NCBI GenBank assembly: GCA_045612185.1
Contig: JAZKYO010000092.1
Span: forward strand, 1 to 64,000
Source: RGIG8775 sp045612185
GTDB taxonomy: Bacteria > Bacillota > Clostridia > Oscillospirales > CAG-272
Reading direction: 5' to 3'
Length of the DNA stretch: 64,000 nucleotides
This document shows, in pieces, positions 42,095 through 50,691 of the stretch. The notes under the pieces were generated by a model. The model had not been told where the DNA came from and searched no databases. It saw only the letters and a program-made list of their open reading frames with translations. Made by a program: the position numbers and the translations under genes. The number at the start of each line of letters is the position of its first letter. The stretch's first letter is position 1.

Positions 42095-42835
42095 TTACTC
42101 TGCGCTTTCCTCTGCAGTTTCCTCAACAACTTCTGCTGCCTCAGCAACCTGCTCGCCCTGCTTGCCCTCAATAACAGCGTCAGCAATTACGGAAGAGATA
42201 AGCTTAATAGCGCGGATAGCATCATCATTACCGGGAATTACGTAATCAGCATCGTCAGGATCACAGTTTGTATCAACGATTGCAACAACCGGAATACCAA
42301 GCTTCTTAGCCTCAAGAACTGCATTTCTCTCCTTCTTGGGGTCTACGATGAAAATAGCAGCGGGGAGAGTGTCCATTGTCTTGATACCGCCGTAGTTCTT
42401 CTCAAGGTCGAAGATTTCCTTCTGCTTTGCAGCGATCTCTTTCTTTGTAAGAAGATCGAATGTGCCATCCTCCTGCATCTTCTCAAGGCTGTTAAGTCTT
42501 CTGATAGATCTCTGGATGGTCTTGAAGTTTGTCATCATTCCGCCGGGCCAACGAACGTTTACGTAGTACATACCGCAACGCTCTGCTTCTTCCTTGATAG
42601 CGTCAGCAGCCTGCTTCTTTGTACCAACGAAAAGGATGTTTCCGCCTTCTGCGGCAATGTCACGGATGAACATATACGCTTCTTCAAACTTCTTTACAGT
42701 CTTCTGAAGGTCGATGATGTAGATTCCGTTTCTTTCTGTGAAGATGTACTCAGCCATTTTGGGGTTCCATCTTCTTGTGTGATGTCCGAAATGGACGCCT
42801 GCTTCAAGCAGCTGTTTGATTGTGATAATAGACAT
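42095..42835 (-). CDS. rpsB: 30S ribosomal protein S2
   Basis: The start is the ATG that follows AAGGAGGA; the frame happens to stay open 46 codons upstream through the leader, but that part is not protein-like. The product has 246 residues. It begins MSIITIKQLLEAGVHFGHHT, the usual S2 N-terminus, and has KMAEYIFTERNGIYIIDL, NVRWPGGMMTNFKTI and GIPVVAIVDTNCDPD. It lies at the back of the small subunit between head and body. It is transcribed with tsf from a consensus promoter through a structured leader of about 140 nt. Confidence 0.98.
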   Translation of the reverse strand: MSIITIKQLLEAGVHFGHHTRRWNPKMAEYIFTERNGIYIIDLQKTVKKFEEAYMFIRDIAAEGGNILFVGTKKQAADAIKEEAERCGMYYVNVRWPGGMMTNFKTIQRSIRRLNSLEKMQEDGTFDLLTKKEIAAKQKEIFDLEKNYGGIKTMDTLPAAIFIVDPKKERNAVLEAKKLGIPVVAIVDTNCDPDDADYVIPGNDDAIRAIKLISSVIADAVIEGKQGEQVAEAAEVVEETAEESAE

Positions 42836-42974
42836 TTTTATGTCCTCCTTCGGTTTTTTCCACCACAAAGCGGTAAGCGCATAAACCGCGGCACAACGCC
42901 ACGGCACCGACGCACGATTGCCTTGTGTGTGTATTTTATTATTTACGGACGCCCAATCACAAGCGTGCCGCAAC
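42836..42974 (-). promoter_or_regulatory. Structured 5' leader of rpsB, candidate autoregulatory element
   Basis: About 140 nt separate the predicted transcript start from the rpsB ATG. On the RNA strand GCGGCAC (42965-42971, near the 5' end) can pair with GUGCCGC (42888-42894), extended by two G-U pairs. The 3' arm of that helix shares two bases with a second possible stem (GCGGU 42885-42889 with ACCGC 42870-42874) that lies just before the ribosome-binding site at 42844-42850. Ribosomal-protein operons are often controlled by such leaders, with the protein binding its own mRNA. The structure was worked out by eye, so this is inference. Confidence 0.4.
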
Positions 42975-42980
42975 TTTTGT

Positions 42981-43009
42981 ATTTTACCATATTATTCTTG
43001 AATAATCAA
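42981..43009 (-). promoter_or_regulatory. Promoter of rpsB-tsf
   Basis: On the reverse strand TTGATT (43004-43009) is 17 nt from TAAAAT (42981-42986), with TG one base before the -10 box. Confidence 0.6.
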
Positions 43010-43035
43010 TAGGCATACGATAAATTTACAAAATG

Positions 43036-43311
43036 TTAACATTTGTGTTTTCCCCGCTCCGGCGTGCCACAGCTCAGCGACTCCATTTTGACTAAAATGG
43101 TATCTTCACCGATACACTCGATCTTCTCCCACGGAATCACTATTTTATCATTTTTCCAGAAGCATAGCCATCCTCCTGCAGGAACGATAAGCGCGAGTAT
43201 TTTGGCGTCGCAAAGACTCACTTCAAAATCAGTGGCGCATCCAAGTCTCGCCCCATCGCAAAGGTTGATTATCTCTTTTTTCCGTATATCCTCGGTACTG
43301 CAGATATTCAT
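43036..43311 (-). CDS. YlmC/YmxH-family PRC-barrel sporulation protein
   Basis: The product has 91 residues and one PRC-barrel-like domain: RKKEIINLCDGARLGCATD at the start, FEVSLCDAKILALIVP in the middle, and IVIPWEKIECIGEDTILV at the end. This is the YlmC/YmxH family, linked by name and occurrence to sporulation in Firmicutes but without known biochemistry. Five to six cysteines, some in the C-terminal CGTPERGKHKC tail, are not typical of PRC barrels generally and might bind metal. The start follows TTTGGAGGA. It is the last gene of the long ruvC-to-ymxH operon, 48 nt after the clpE-like gene, and may have a local promoter with a CATATATT element. Confidence 0.85.
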   Translation of the reverse strand: MNICSTEDIRKKEIINLCDGARLGCATDFEVSLCDAKILALIVPAGGWLCFWKNDKIVIPWEKIECIGEDTILVKMESLSCGTPERGKHKC

Positions 43312-43359
43312 AACAAATCCTCCAAAAGTTTTTGTTAAAATATATGCGTTTTCAAGGAA

Positions 43360-45663
43360 TTAATTGCATTTTATATCAAGCGCATCGTTAACTACGGATA
43401 TAACCGTTTCGGTAATAGCTTTATCATAATTGGAAATAATATACTCAGCCAGCTTATCTTCAATCTCGGTCTGAATAAATCTGCGCATATTTCTTGCGCC
43501 GAACTTGTTCGAAAAAGAGTTTTTGGCGATATACTCATTTACGCCGTCAGCAACCTCTAAGGCAATATTCTTTTCGGCAAGAGCCTCGGCAAGCTCACCA
43601 AGCATTATATTAGCTATTCTCGCGAAATCGCTTTCATCAAGCGATCTGAAGGTAACAATTTCATCTATTCTGTTGATAAACTCCGGACGAAGGAATTTCG
43701 AAAGTGCTTTATTGGTCTTGTTTTCAGACACAACCTGTGCGTTTTCCGCAAATCCTACGAAATTACCTGAGCTATCCGATCCCGCATTTGTTGTCATTAC
43801 GATAACAGTATTTTCAAAATTCACCGTTTTCCCCTGCGAATCGGTTATTCTACCGTCATCAAGTATTTGAAGCATTATGTTAAGCACGTCGGGATGAGCC
43901 TTTTCGATCTCGTCAAAAAGTATAACCGAGTACGGTCTTCGTCTGATTTTTTCAGTAAGCTGCCCCGCCTCGTCATATCCCACATATCCGGGAGGCGCTC
44001 CGATAATACGCGAAACCGAATACTTATCCATAAATTCAGACATATCAAGTCTTATCAAAGACTCAGGCGAATTGAACAGATCAGCCGCCAAAACCTTAAC
44101 GAGCTCAGTTTTTCCGACACCCGTAGGACCGGCGAAAATAAACGAAACAGGCTTCTTTTTGTATGAAACGCCCGCGCGTTTTCTCTTTATAGCTCGTGCC
44201 ACTGCATTTACGGCAACGTCCTGCCCCACAAGTTTTTGCTTTAGTCTTTCCTCAAGCTTGTCAAGTCTTTCAAACTCGTTAGCGGCTATATTGGTCGCGG
44301 GAACACCGGTCCATATTTCTACAACCGACGCCAATTCAAATTCAGTCATAATAATCTTTTCGCATTCAGGCTCAATATCTTTAAGTCTGGCGGAAAGTTG
44401 AATTTCTTTGGATTTCACCTTTGCGAGCCTTTCATAATGATTGCTGTCTCCGTTTTCGGGTACGCTTTCACCTTCGATAGCTTCCCTTTCCGACTTAAGC
44501 TCAAGAAGCTTGGATCTGATCTCAAGGCTCTCATTAATAGCCGCACTGCTCAAAGACAAATGAGAAGCGGCCTCGTCAATAAGGTCAATCGCTTTATCCG
44601 GCAAATATCTGTCTGTTATATATCTTTCGGACATCATAACCGCTTTGCGAAGCACCTCAACGGGGATTTTAATTGAATGAAATTCCTCATAGTAATGCTT
44701 TATACCCTCAAGCATCTTTACAGTATCATCAATTGAAGGTTCATTAACAGTTACGGGCTGAAAACGTCTTTCAAGCGCGGTATCCTTTTCGATAAACTTT
44801 CTGTACTCATTTAAAGTGGTGGCACCTATAACCTGGACCTCGCCTCTTGAGAGGGCGGGCTTAAGTATATTGGCGGCATTCATACTTCCCTCGGAGTTAC
44901 CGGTACCTACTATATTATGAACCTCATCAATAACAAGGATGATATTTCCCTCGCTTTTAACCTCTTTCAAAAGGCCCATTATTCTTGATTCAAACTGTCC
45001 TCTGAACTGAGTTCCCGCCACAAGCGCGGTGAGATCCACAAGGTAGATTTCTTTATTGAGAAGCTTATATGGCACATTTCCCGCTACAATTCTCTGTGCA
45101 AGAGCCTCTGCAATAGCGGTTTTTCCCACGCCGGGCTCACCGATAAGGCAAGGATTGTTCTTTTGTCTGCGGCAAAGTATCTGAATAACTCGTGCCAACT
45201 CCCTGTCCCTGCCTACAATTTTATCAAGCTCTCCACCACGCGCGCGCCTTGTGAGATTTGTACAAAAGCTATCAAGAAACTTCAGCTTCTTTTCCGCCTT
45301 TTTTTCAGACGCCGAAGAACCGCCTTTTTCTTCTTTAACAACCATATCCTGAGAATCGTTTCCTTCGCTCATAGTTAATCCCGCCTGTCTGAAAAGACTT
45401 TGAAGATCTATAGCCGGAGTACCGCTTTCGCCGCCCTCCACGTTACTTTCCTCAAGCATAGCCATCATCTCGTCTTCCATTTCGGTAATCTGCTCTTGGG
45501 TTATTCCCATTTTCGACATGTAATCTCCGAGAAGATTGTCAAGCGGCAGTCCCAATTCCTTAGCGCATGTAACGCAAACGCCCTCATTGACTCTTTTTCC
45601 ATTTTCCAATTTAGTCATAAAAACAACAGCCGCTCTTTTATGACACCGTGAACACATAACCAT
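43360..45663 (-). CDS. clpE: ClpE-type AAA+ unfoldase with N-terminal zinc finger
   Basis: The product has 767 residues. The N-terminus has C4-x2-C7-x22-C30-x2-C33, the spacing of the ClpE zinc finger, in place of the paired Clp_N repeats of ClpC. Two AAA+ modules follow: Walker A GEPGVGKT (175-182) with Walker B ILVIDEVHN, and Walker A GPTGVGKT (512-519) with VILFDEIEK. A short coiled, UVR-like region lies at about 380-435. ClpE is a stress-induced partner of ClpP that unfolds substrates. The ribosome-binding site is weak (GGAAAGG is too far), so it may depend on coupling to cvpA 28 nt upstream. I see no CtsR box because the gene is internal to an operon. Confidence 0.85.
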   Translation of the reverse strand: MVMCSRCHKRAAVVFMTKLENGKRVNEGVCVTCAKELGLPLDNLLGDYMSKMGITQEQITEMEDEMMAMLEESNVEGGESGTPAIDLQSLFRQAGLTMSEGNDSQDMVVKEEKGGSSASEKKAEKKLKFLDSFCTNLTRRARGGELDKIVGRDRELARVIQILCRRQKNNPCLIGEPGVGKTAIAEALAQRIVAGNVPYKLLNKEIYLVDLTALVAGTQFRGQFESRIMGLLKEVKSEGNIILVIDEVHNIVGTGNSEGSMNAANILKPALSRGEVQVIGATTLNEYRKFIEKDTALERRFQPVTVNEPSIDDTVKMLEGIKHYYEEFHSIKIPVEVLRKAVMMSERYITDRYLPDKAIDLIDEAASHLSLSSAAINESLEIRSKLLELKSEREAIEGESVPENGDSNHYERLAKVKSKEIQLSARLKDIEPECEKIIMTEFELASVVEIWTGVPATNIAANEFERLDKLEERLKQKLVGQDVAVNAVARAIKRKRAGVSYKKKPVSFIFAGPTGVGKTELVKVLAADLFNSPESLIRLDMSEFMDKYSVSRIIGAPPGYVGYDEAGQLTEKIRRRPYSVILFDEIEKAHPDVLNIMLQILDDGRITDSQGKTVNFENTVIVMTTNAGSDSSGNFVGFAENAQVVSENKTNKALSKFLRPEFINRIDEIVTFRSLDESDFARIANIMLGELAEALAEKNIALEVADGVNEYIAKNSFSNKFGARNMRRFIQTEIEDKLAEYIISNYDKAITETVISVVNDALDIKCN

Positions 45664-45691
45664 GATTTAAATATAGACCTTTCCGTTTTCC

Positions 45692-46381
45692 TTAAAACAA
45701 ATTAAACAACTGAATATTGCTGAACAGCTTAAACAACAGTGTGTTGTTGATAATAACATCAAGCGCCTCAGAGGATACAAAAATCCCCACAACAAGGCTG
45801 ATAACATAAGTTAAAAGCGAAAGCAAAACAAACGCCGCAAGCACTCCTAAAAGGAATCCCAAAAAACAGTTTACACCGTGAACTATAGGCAACTTGGTAA
45901 GCAAATCGAGAAGGAATCCCAAAACAAGCAACAGTAGCATCGAAACAAGAAATACCGCTACGTATGCCAAAAGGTTAGAAATAATTCCCGAAACCGGAGT
46001 AGCCACAGAGGCAGAAAATTCCTGAGCGGTCACCTCTAAATTGCCCATAACCTGTCCGTACTTTTCTTGAAGCGCAGCAGGATCCACAAACTGCTTTACC
46101 AAGAAAGGCAAGCTCTCTATCATGCCTTCCAAATCAATACCGCCGGTAGTAGAATCGATAATAGTACTTACTTTAGACCAAACCCAATTATAAACGCCGT
46201 TATATATGAATTTGGTATTTATAAGATCCCCCACCATGGGACCGAATGAGAATGCGAGTATTCCCGATGCAAGAACACGTCCATGCTTAAAAAGAGACTG
46301 AACAAATCCACGCTTGGCATAGACAATCACCGTAATCAGTGCAATTACAAGAAACAAAACGTCAACAATCCAACTGTACAT
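45692..46381 (-). CDS. CvpA-family membrane protein
   Basis: The product has 229 residues with four or five hydrophobic helices: WIVDVLFLVIALITVIVYAK at the N-terminus, and clustered helices at about 125-190. The N-terminal arrangement, with the helix followed by a G-F-V-x-S-L stretch (RGFVQSLFKHG), is the CvpA pattern. The middle (about 60-120) is a soluble loop larger than in E. coli CvpA. The family affects colicin V export in E. coli and envelope stress tolerance; a precise function in clostridia is unknown. It lies 3 nt after truA and before the clpE-like gene. Confidence 0.8.
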   Translation of the reverse strand: MYSWIVDVLFLVIALITVIVYAKRGFVQSLFKHGRVLASGILAFSFGPMVGDLINTKFIYNGVYNWVWSKVSTIIDSTTGGIDLEGMIESLPFLVKQFVDPAALQEKYGQVMGNLEVTAQEFSASVATPVSGIISNLLAYVAVFLVSMLLLLVLGFLLDLLTKLPIVHGVNCFLGFLLGVLAAFVLLSLLTYVISLVVGIFVSSEALDVIINNTLLFKLFSNIQLFNLF

Positions 46382-46384
46382 AAT

Positions 46385-47161
46385 TTACTCTCCTTCATAA
46401 CTACTATATGAAACCTTGTTCAGATACAATCCGTATGGCGGCGCAGTTGCTCCCGCGCGAGTTCTGTCGCAAGCTTGAATTACGTTCGGCAAATCTTCTA
46501 CATTAAGATTATCTCTGGCAACGTCAATCAAAGTGCCAACCATTATCCTTACCATGTTGTAAAGAAATCCGTCCGCTGCAACGCAAAAAACCACTGTGTC
46601 GCCTTCCCGACGCAAATTGGCGTAATAAACCGTTCGCACCGCATCTGTTATCTTTGAGCCTTTCGCCATAAACGCGGTAAAGTCGTGTTTCCCCACAAAT
46701 TTATCCGCGGCGCGATTCATTTTATCAAGTACCGCATCATCTATAAAAAACGGGATATTATAAGCTCGGTCCCCCATAAACGGGTTCTTCAGCTCCGAAT
46801 TCCATAACAAATAAACGTATTCCTTATATTTGACGTCATAGCGGGCGTGAAAGTCATCCTCAACCATCTCTGCGTATTTTACCGAAATATCATCCGGAAG
46901 CAAGGAATTTAACGCTATGGGTATTTTAGAAATCGGAACAGAATGATTCAGACAGTTCTCACCTTTTTTTGAGACCGTCAGACAAAACTCATTGGCGTGA
47001 ACTCCGCTGTCCGTTCGGCTGCAGCCTACTACGTCACACTCAAATCCAAACAGGCGCTCGGTAGCTTGATTCATCGCTCTTTGCACTGTCGGAGCATTAT
47101 TCTGAACCTGGTATCCGTTGTAATTCGTGCCCAAAAAGGAAATTTTCAAAAACAACTTCAT
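46385..47161 (-). CDS. truA: tRNA pseudouridine(38-40) synthase
   Basis: The product has 258 residues. The catalytic Asp is in GCSRTDSGVHANEF (about 47-60), and the family's HDFTAFMAKGS and GDTVVFCVAADGFLYNMVRI stretches follow. It makes pseudouridine in the anticodon stem-loop of many tRNAs. Length is usual. It lies 3 nt after ecfT and 3 nt before cvpA. In Firmicutes truA is commonly found directly after the ECF transporter genes, often followed by rplM-rpsI; that ribosomal pair is absent here. Confidence 0.96.
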   Translation of the reverse strand: MKLFLKISFLGTNYNGYQVQNNAPTVQRAMNQATERLFGFECDVVGCSRTDSGVHANEFCLTVSKKGENCLNHSVPISKIPIALNSLLPDDISVKYAEMVEDDFHARYDVKYKEYVYLLWNSELKNPFMGDRAYNIPFFIDDAVLDKMNRAADKFVGKHDFTAFMAKGSKITDAVRTVYYANLRREGDTVVFCVAADGFLYNMVRIMVGTLIDVARDNLNVEDLPNVIQACDRTRAGATAPPYGLYLNKVSYSSYEGE

Positions 47162-47164
47162 AAC

Positions 47165-48001
47165 TCAAAACCAACCTTCGTTAACAAACGAAAACTCAAC
47201 GCCAAAATGATTTATCAAAACAAGCGATGCAAGAAAAAGCGCGAAGAATACTATCAAAATAAAATCTCTCGCCTTATATTTAAGCACGTGAAGTTTAGTT
47301 CTTCCGTCACCGCCGCGATAGCATCTGCATTCCATGGCAACAGCCAACTCATCCGCACGTCTGAAAGCTGAAATGAACAACGGAACAAGAATTGGAATAA
47401 GCGCTTTAGCGCGTTTTATAAGTCCACCGCTTGAAAAATCCGCGCCTCTCGCTTTTTGAGCCGAAATTATTTTATCCGTCTCTTCTATAAGCGTAGGAAT
47501 AAAGCGCAACGCTATGGTCATCATCATAGCAAACTCATGCACAGGGACTTTTATCACTTTAAGAAAGCCAAACAGCGACTCGATTCCGTCGGTAAGCTCA
47601 ATTGGCGTCGTTGTGTAGGTTAAAAATATACCTGTTCCGATTATCAATACAAGAACCCTTACCAATGCCGAAACCGCGGCGTATACACCTTTTGAATAAA
47701 TCTCAAATTTCCAATACGAGAAAATCAAAACTCCGCCTTTAACCAAAAATATATTCAAAAGAGCCATAAAAAACATGATAAATATTACGGGCTTTATGGA
47801 GTTAAGTACGATTTTAAGCGGTATTCCGCTCATAATAACAATAGCCAATGCCGACAGTAGCAACAGCGCAAATCCCAGAATGTTCTGGCAAACAAAGGAT
47901 GAGACGATATAAATAATCGCCAAAAGCACTTTTGCGCGCGGATCAGCCTTGTGTATAATCGATTCGGCAGGATAATACTGCCCGAACGAGATACTTTTCA
48001 T
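47165..48001 (-). CDS. ecfT: ECF transporter transmembrane subunit EcfT
   Basis: The product has 278 residues, with several membrane helices at the N-terminus and a coupling region. The two EcfT signature segments are present: SAQKARGADF (about 188-197) and AMECRCYRGG (about 240-249), which contact the two ATPases. EcfT links the ATPase pair to interchangeable S-components that bind vitamins such as riboflavin, biotin or folate. No S-component gene is in this window, so this is the shared group II type. It lies 26 nt after ecfA2. Confidence 0.95.
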   Translation of the reverse strand: MKSISFGQYYPAESIIHKADPRAKVLLAIIYIVSSFVCQNILGFALLLLSALAIVIMSGIPLKIVLNSIKPVIFIMFFMALLNIFLVKGGVLIFSYWKFEIYSKGVYAAVSALVRVLVLIIGTGIFLTYTTTPIELTDGIESLFGFLKVIKVPVHEFAMMMTIALRFIPTLIEETDKIISAQKARGADFSSGGLIKRAKALIPILVPLFISAFRRADELAVAMECRCYRGGDGRTKLHVLKYKARDFILIVFFALFLASLVLINHFGVEFSFVNEGWF

Positions 48002-48027
48002 TTACTTTATTCAACCTTTCGGAATTT

Positions 48028-48876
48028 TCATTTGAGTAACTTGGCGAGTGTTTCGGCGGCGTTTTTCACCGTATATATTCCGCTGTCAACATCAAGTCCT
48101 CTTGATTTTAGTAATATCATAAGCTTTGTTATCTGAGGAATAGACAGCCCTATTTCCTCAAGCATTTCAGCCTTTGAAAACACTTCCTTGCACGTACCGT
48201 GCATAACATTTTTAGCGTGCGCCATTACTATAAGCTCATCACAGAATTTTGCCATATCTTCCATGCTATGGCTTACTATTACTACGGTTGCCCCGGTTTC
48301 ATTTCGATACTTAAGAATACTCTCAAATATTTCATCCCTGCCTCTTGGGTCAAGCCCTGCCGCAGGCTCGTCGAGAACAAGAACTTCGGGCTTCATAGCA
48401 ATAATTCCCGCTATCGCCGCCCTGCGTTTTTGCCCCCCCGATAAATCAAAAGGTGATTTATCAAGAAGTTCTCTGTCAAGCCCCACGAATTCCGCGGCTT
48501 GCTCGATTCTGATCTTGATTTCTTCCTCATCAAGCCCCATATTTCGGGGACCGTAAGCAATATCTTCTCTTATAGTTTCCTCAAAAAGCTGATATTCGGG
48601 ATACTGCATTACAAGCCCTACTCTATAACGGATTTTAGATATTTCCTTTGGCTTTTCCCAAATATCCGAACCGTCAATAAGCACTCTGCCCGAAGTAGGT
48701 TTTTCAAGGCCGTTAAGCAATTGCACAAACGTGGATTTTCCCGATCCCGTATGACCGATTATCCCCGTTATAAGCCCTTCTTTTATCTCAACGCTCACAT
48801 CGTCCAATGCTTTAATCTCATAAGGCGTTCCGGGACTGTAAACGTACGATATATTTTCAAGTGTGATTTTTGCCAA
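48028..48876 (-). CDS. ecfA2: ECF transporter ATPase EcfA2
   Basis: The product has 282 residues and begins at a TTG start with AAGGAAG 12 nt upstream. It has Walker A GHTGSGKST, the EcfA2-type Q-loop LVMQYPEYQLFEETI, signature LSGGQKRR and Walker B VLVLDEPAAGLD. The C-terminal extension (about 230-282) is typical of EcfA subunits and binds EcfT. It forms a heterodimer with EcfA1, encoded 28 nt upstream, to power vitamin uptake. Confidence 0.95.
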   Translation of the reverse strand: MAKITLENISYVYSPGTPYEIKALDDVSVEIKEGLITGIIGHTGSGKSTFVQLLNGLEKPTSGRVLIDGSDIWEKPKEISKIRYRVGLVMQYPEYQLFEETIREDIAYGPRNMGLDEEEIKIRIEQAAEFVGLDRELLDKSPFDLSGGQKRRAAIAGIIAMKPEVLVLDEPAAGLDPRGRDEIFESILKYRNETGATVVIVSHSMEDMAKFCDELIVMAHAKNVMHGTCKEVFSKAEMLEEIGLSIPQITKLMILLKSRGLDVDSGIYTVKNAAETLAKLLK

Positions 48877-48904
48877 TTTACAAACACTCTTCCTTTCAAT
48901 TCTA

Positions 48905-49777
48905 TCAAGCGTTTCCTTTGTTCTCGAGATACTCGCAGATCAAGTCCGCGCAAAGCTTGGTGGAATAGCAATCACCGTCAACAGCGATTCCCATTTTTCT
49001 GAGCTCCTCTACAAGCGCACTGCACTGTGGCACGTCAAGCCCTGCGTTTCGAAGTTTTTCGGATTCGGCAAAAACACTTGCAGGCGTACCGTCCATAAGA
49101 ATTCTGCCGTCATCAATAACTATAACTCTGTCAGCTTTTGCAGCCTCATTCATATAGTGAGTTATAGTAATCACAGTTATACCTTTTTCGCGGTTAAGTT
49201 GTTCCATGGTTTCCAAAACGTCTTTTCTGCCGCTTGGGTCAAGCATAGATGTTGACTCGTCGAAAATTATACATTCGGGTGACATGGCTATAATCCCCGC
49301 TATGGCAACTCTCTGCTTTTGCCCCCCCGAAAGGCGGTGCGGCTCGTGGTGGGCGTATTCAGTCATTCCCACCGTTTCAAGAGCTTCATCAACCCGTTTT
49401 CGTATTTCTTCCTGCGGAAATCCAAGATTTTCAGGGCCGAAAGCTACATCTTCTTCAACAATTGTTGCGACGAGCTGGTTGTCGGGATTCTGAAAAACCA
49501 TTCCCACCTTTTTGCGAAGATTAAACATATCGTCTTCTGAAAGATCGGGATCGGTAATCTCGACTCCGTCTACCGTTATCGTTCCCGATGTTGGAACAAG
49601 AATCATATTCAAAAGCTTGGCAAGTGTAGATTTACCCGAGCCGTTATGACCGGGAACAGCAACGTATTCACCTTTTTTTATATTAAGAGATATATCGTTA
49701 AGAACCGGCATTTTCTTGCCGTTGTTCTCGTCATACGAATAACACAAATTTTTAATTTCAATAAAGTTATCGCTCAT
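48905..49777 (-). CDS. ecfA1: ECF transporter ATPase EcfA1
   Basis: The product has 290 residues. Walker A is GHNGSGKST, the Q-loop reads MVFQNPDNQLVATIV (the EcfA1 type), the signature is LSGGQKQR and Walker B is CIIFDESTSMLD, where the residue after Glu is Ser rather than Pro. A C-terminal region follows as in EcfA2. It is the partner of EcfA2 in the energising module. The start has AAGGTAG. It lies 17 nt after the methyltransferase gene in the ruvC operon. Confidence 0.95.
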   Translation of the reverse strand: MSDNFIEIKNLCYSYDENNGKKMPVLNDISLNIKKGEYVAVPGHNGSGKSTLAKLLNMILVPTSGTITVDGVEITDPDLSEDDMFNLRKKVGMVFQNPDNQLVATIVEEDVAFGPENLGFPQEEIRKRVDEALETVGMTEYAHHEPHRLSGGQKQRVAIAGIIAMSPECIIFDESTSMLDPSGRKDVLETMEQLNREKGITVITITHYMNEAAKADRVIVIDDGRILMDGTPASVFAESEKLRNAGLDVPQCSALVEELRKMGIAVDGDCYSTKLCADLICEYLENKGNA

Positions 49778-49794
49778 TATTTTACTACCTTAAT

Positions 49795-50673
49795 TTATTT
49801 GTCAGAAGCCCCTACCGCGCTCCACCTTACGCTTGCACCGCAAGGAAGAAACCCCTTTGTCTGCGTAACCGGCAAGGCAAGCTCTCCCGCCTCTGTTTTA
49901 CCGCCAAACTCAGATGCCAGCCTTAAATTGACTATATAGCTCATGGCAAGCGGAGAAAGTCCCGTCGTATAAGAGTTGAGCAAGAAAAACAAAGGTTTAT
50001 CCGAGAGAACGTTTACCGCCAGTCGCACAAAATCATCAATACAATCCTCTATTTTCCAAACCTCGCCCGAAGGACCTCTTCCGTAAGACGGAGGGTCCAT
50101 AATAATTCCGTCATACTTATTTCCGCGTTTTATCTCGCGCTCCACAAACTTTTTACAGTCGTCAACTATGTATCTTACAGGAGCATCACCGAGACCGCTC
50201 AAAGCGGCGTTTTCTTTAGCCTGCGCCACCATTCCCTTTGCCGCATCCACATGGCAGACCGAAGCACCTGCTTTAGCCGCCGCCACCGTTGCGCCGCCTG
50301 TATAAGCAAAAAGATTAAGGACCTTTATTTTTCTTCCCGAGTTTTTAATAAGCTCTGAGAACCAATCCCAGTTTGCCGCCTGCTCAGGAAACAATCCTGT
50401 ATGTTTAAATCCCGTCGGTCTTATAACAAAGCCAAGGTCTTTGTAACCTATTTTCCACTGTTCGGGAAGTCTGTTGTTTGCCCATGCTCCCCCGCCTTTT
50501 GAGGAGCGTTTATAGGTAGCGTCCGCTTTTTTCCAAAGCGGGCTTTTATTATCGTTTTTCCACACAATCTGCGGATCTGGTCTGACGAGAATATATTTTC
50601 CCCATCTCTCGAGGCGCTCGCCCTCCGAAGTATCTATAAGTTCATAATCTTTCCAATTTTCAGCACACCACAT
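49795..50673 (-). CDS. Class I SAM-dependent rRNA methyltransferase-like protein (COG1092)
   Basis: The product has 292 residues. The distinctive FKHTGLFPEQAANWDW stretch (about 90-106) is followed by the SAM-binding motif VLNLFAYTGGATVAAAKAG (about 117-135), an acidic strand CHVDAAKG, and the catalytic motif IIMDPPSYGRG (about 190-200). The family (RlmI/RlmKL-like) methylates 23S rRNA, often at cytosine C5. RlmI itself has an N-terminal PUA domain; this protein lacks one, so the exact target is unclear. It lies 18 nt after ruvC with an AAGAGGTA site. Confidence 0.85.
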   Translation of the reverse strand: MWCAENWKDYELIDTSEGERLERWGKYILVRPDPQIVWKNDNKSPLWKKADATYKRSSKGGGAWANNRLPEQWKIGYKDLGFVIRPTGFKHTGLFPEQAANWDWFSELIKNSGRKIKVLNLFAYTGGATVAAAKAGASVCHVDAAKGMVAQAKENAALSGLGDAPVRYIVDDCKKFVEREIKRGNKYDGIIMDPPSYGRGPSGEVWKIEDCIDDFVRLAVNVLSDKPLFFLLNSYTTGLSPLAMSYIVNLRLASEFGGKTEAGELALPVTQTKGFLPCGASVRWSAVGASDK

Positions 50674-50691
50674 ATTTACCTCTTAAACTGT

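Noticed and set aside
42836..42973. In-frame N-terminal extension of rpsB by 46 codons
   Set aside because: The extension runs through the leader, has no ribosome-binding site, and S2 proteins start at MSIITIKQLLEAG-like sequence, which has its own AAGGAGGA.
43027..43046. ACAAAATGTTAACATTTGT inverted repeat at the ymxH stop codon as a terminator
   Set aside because: AU-only stem with a bulge and a broken T tract; transcription may instead run into the rpsB promoter region.
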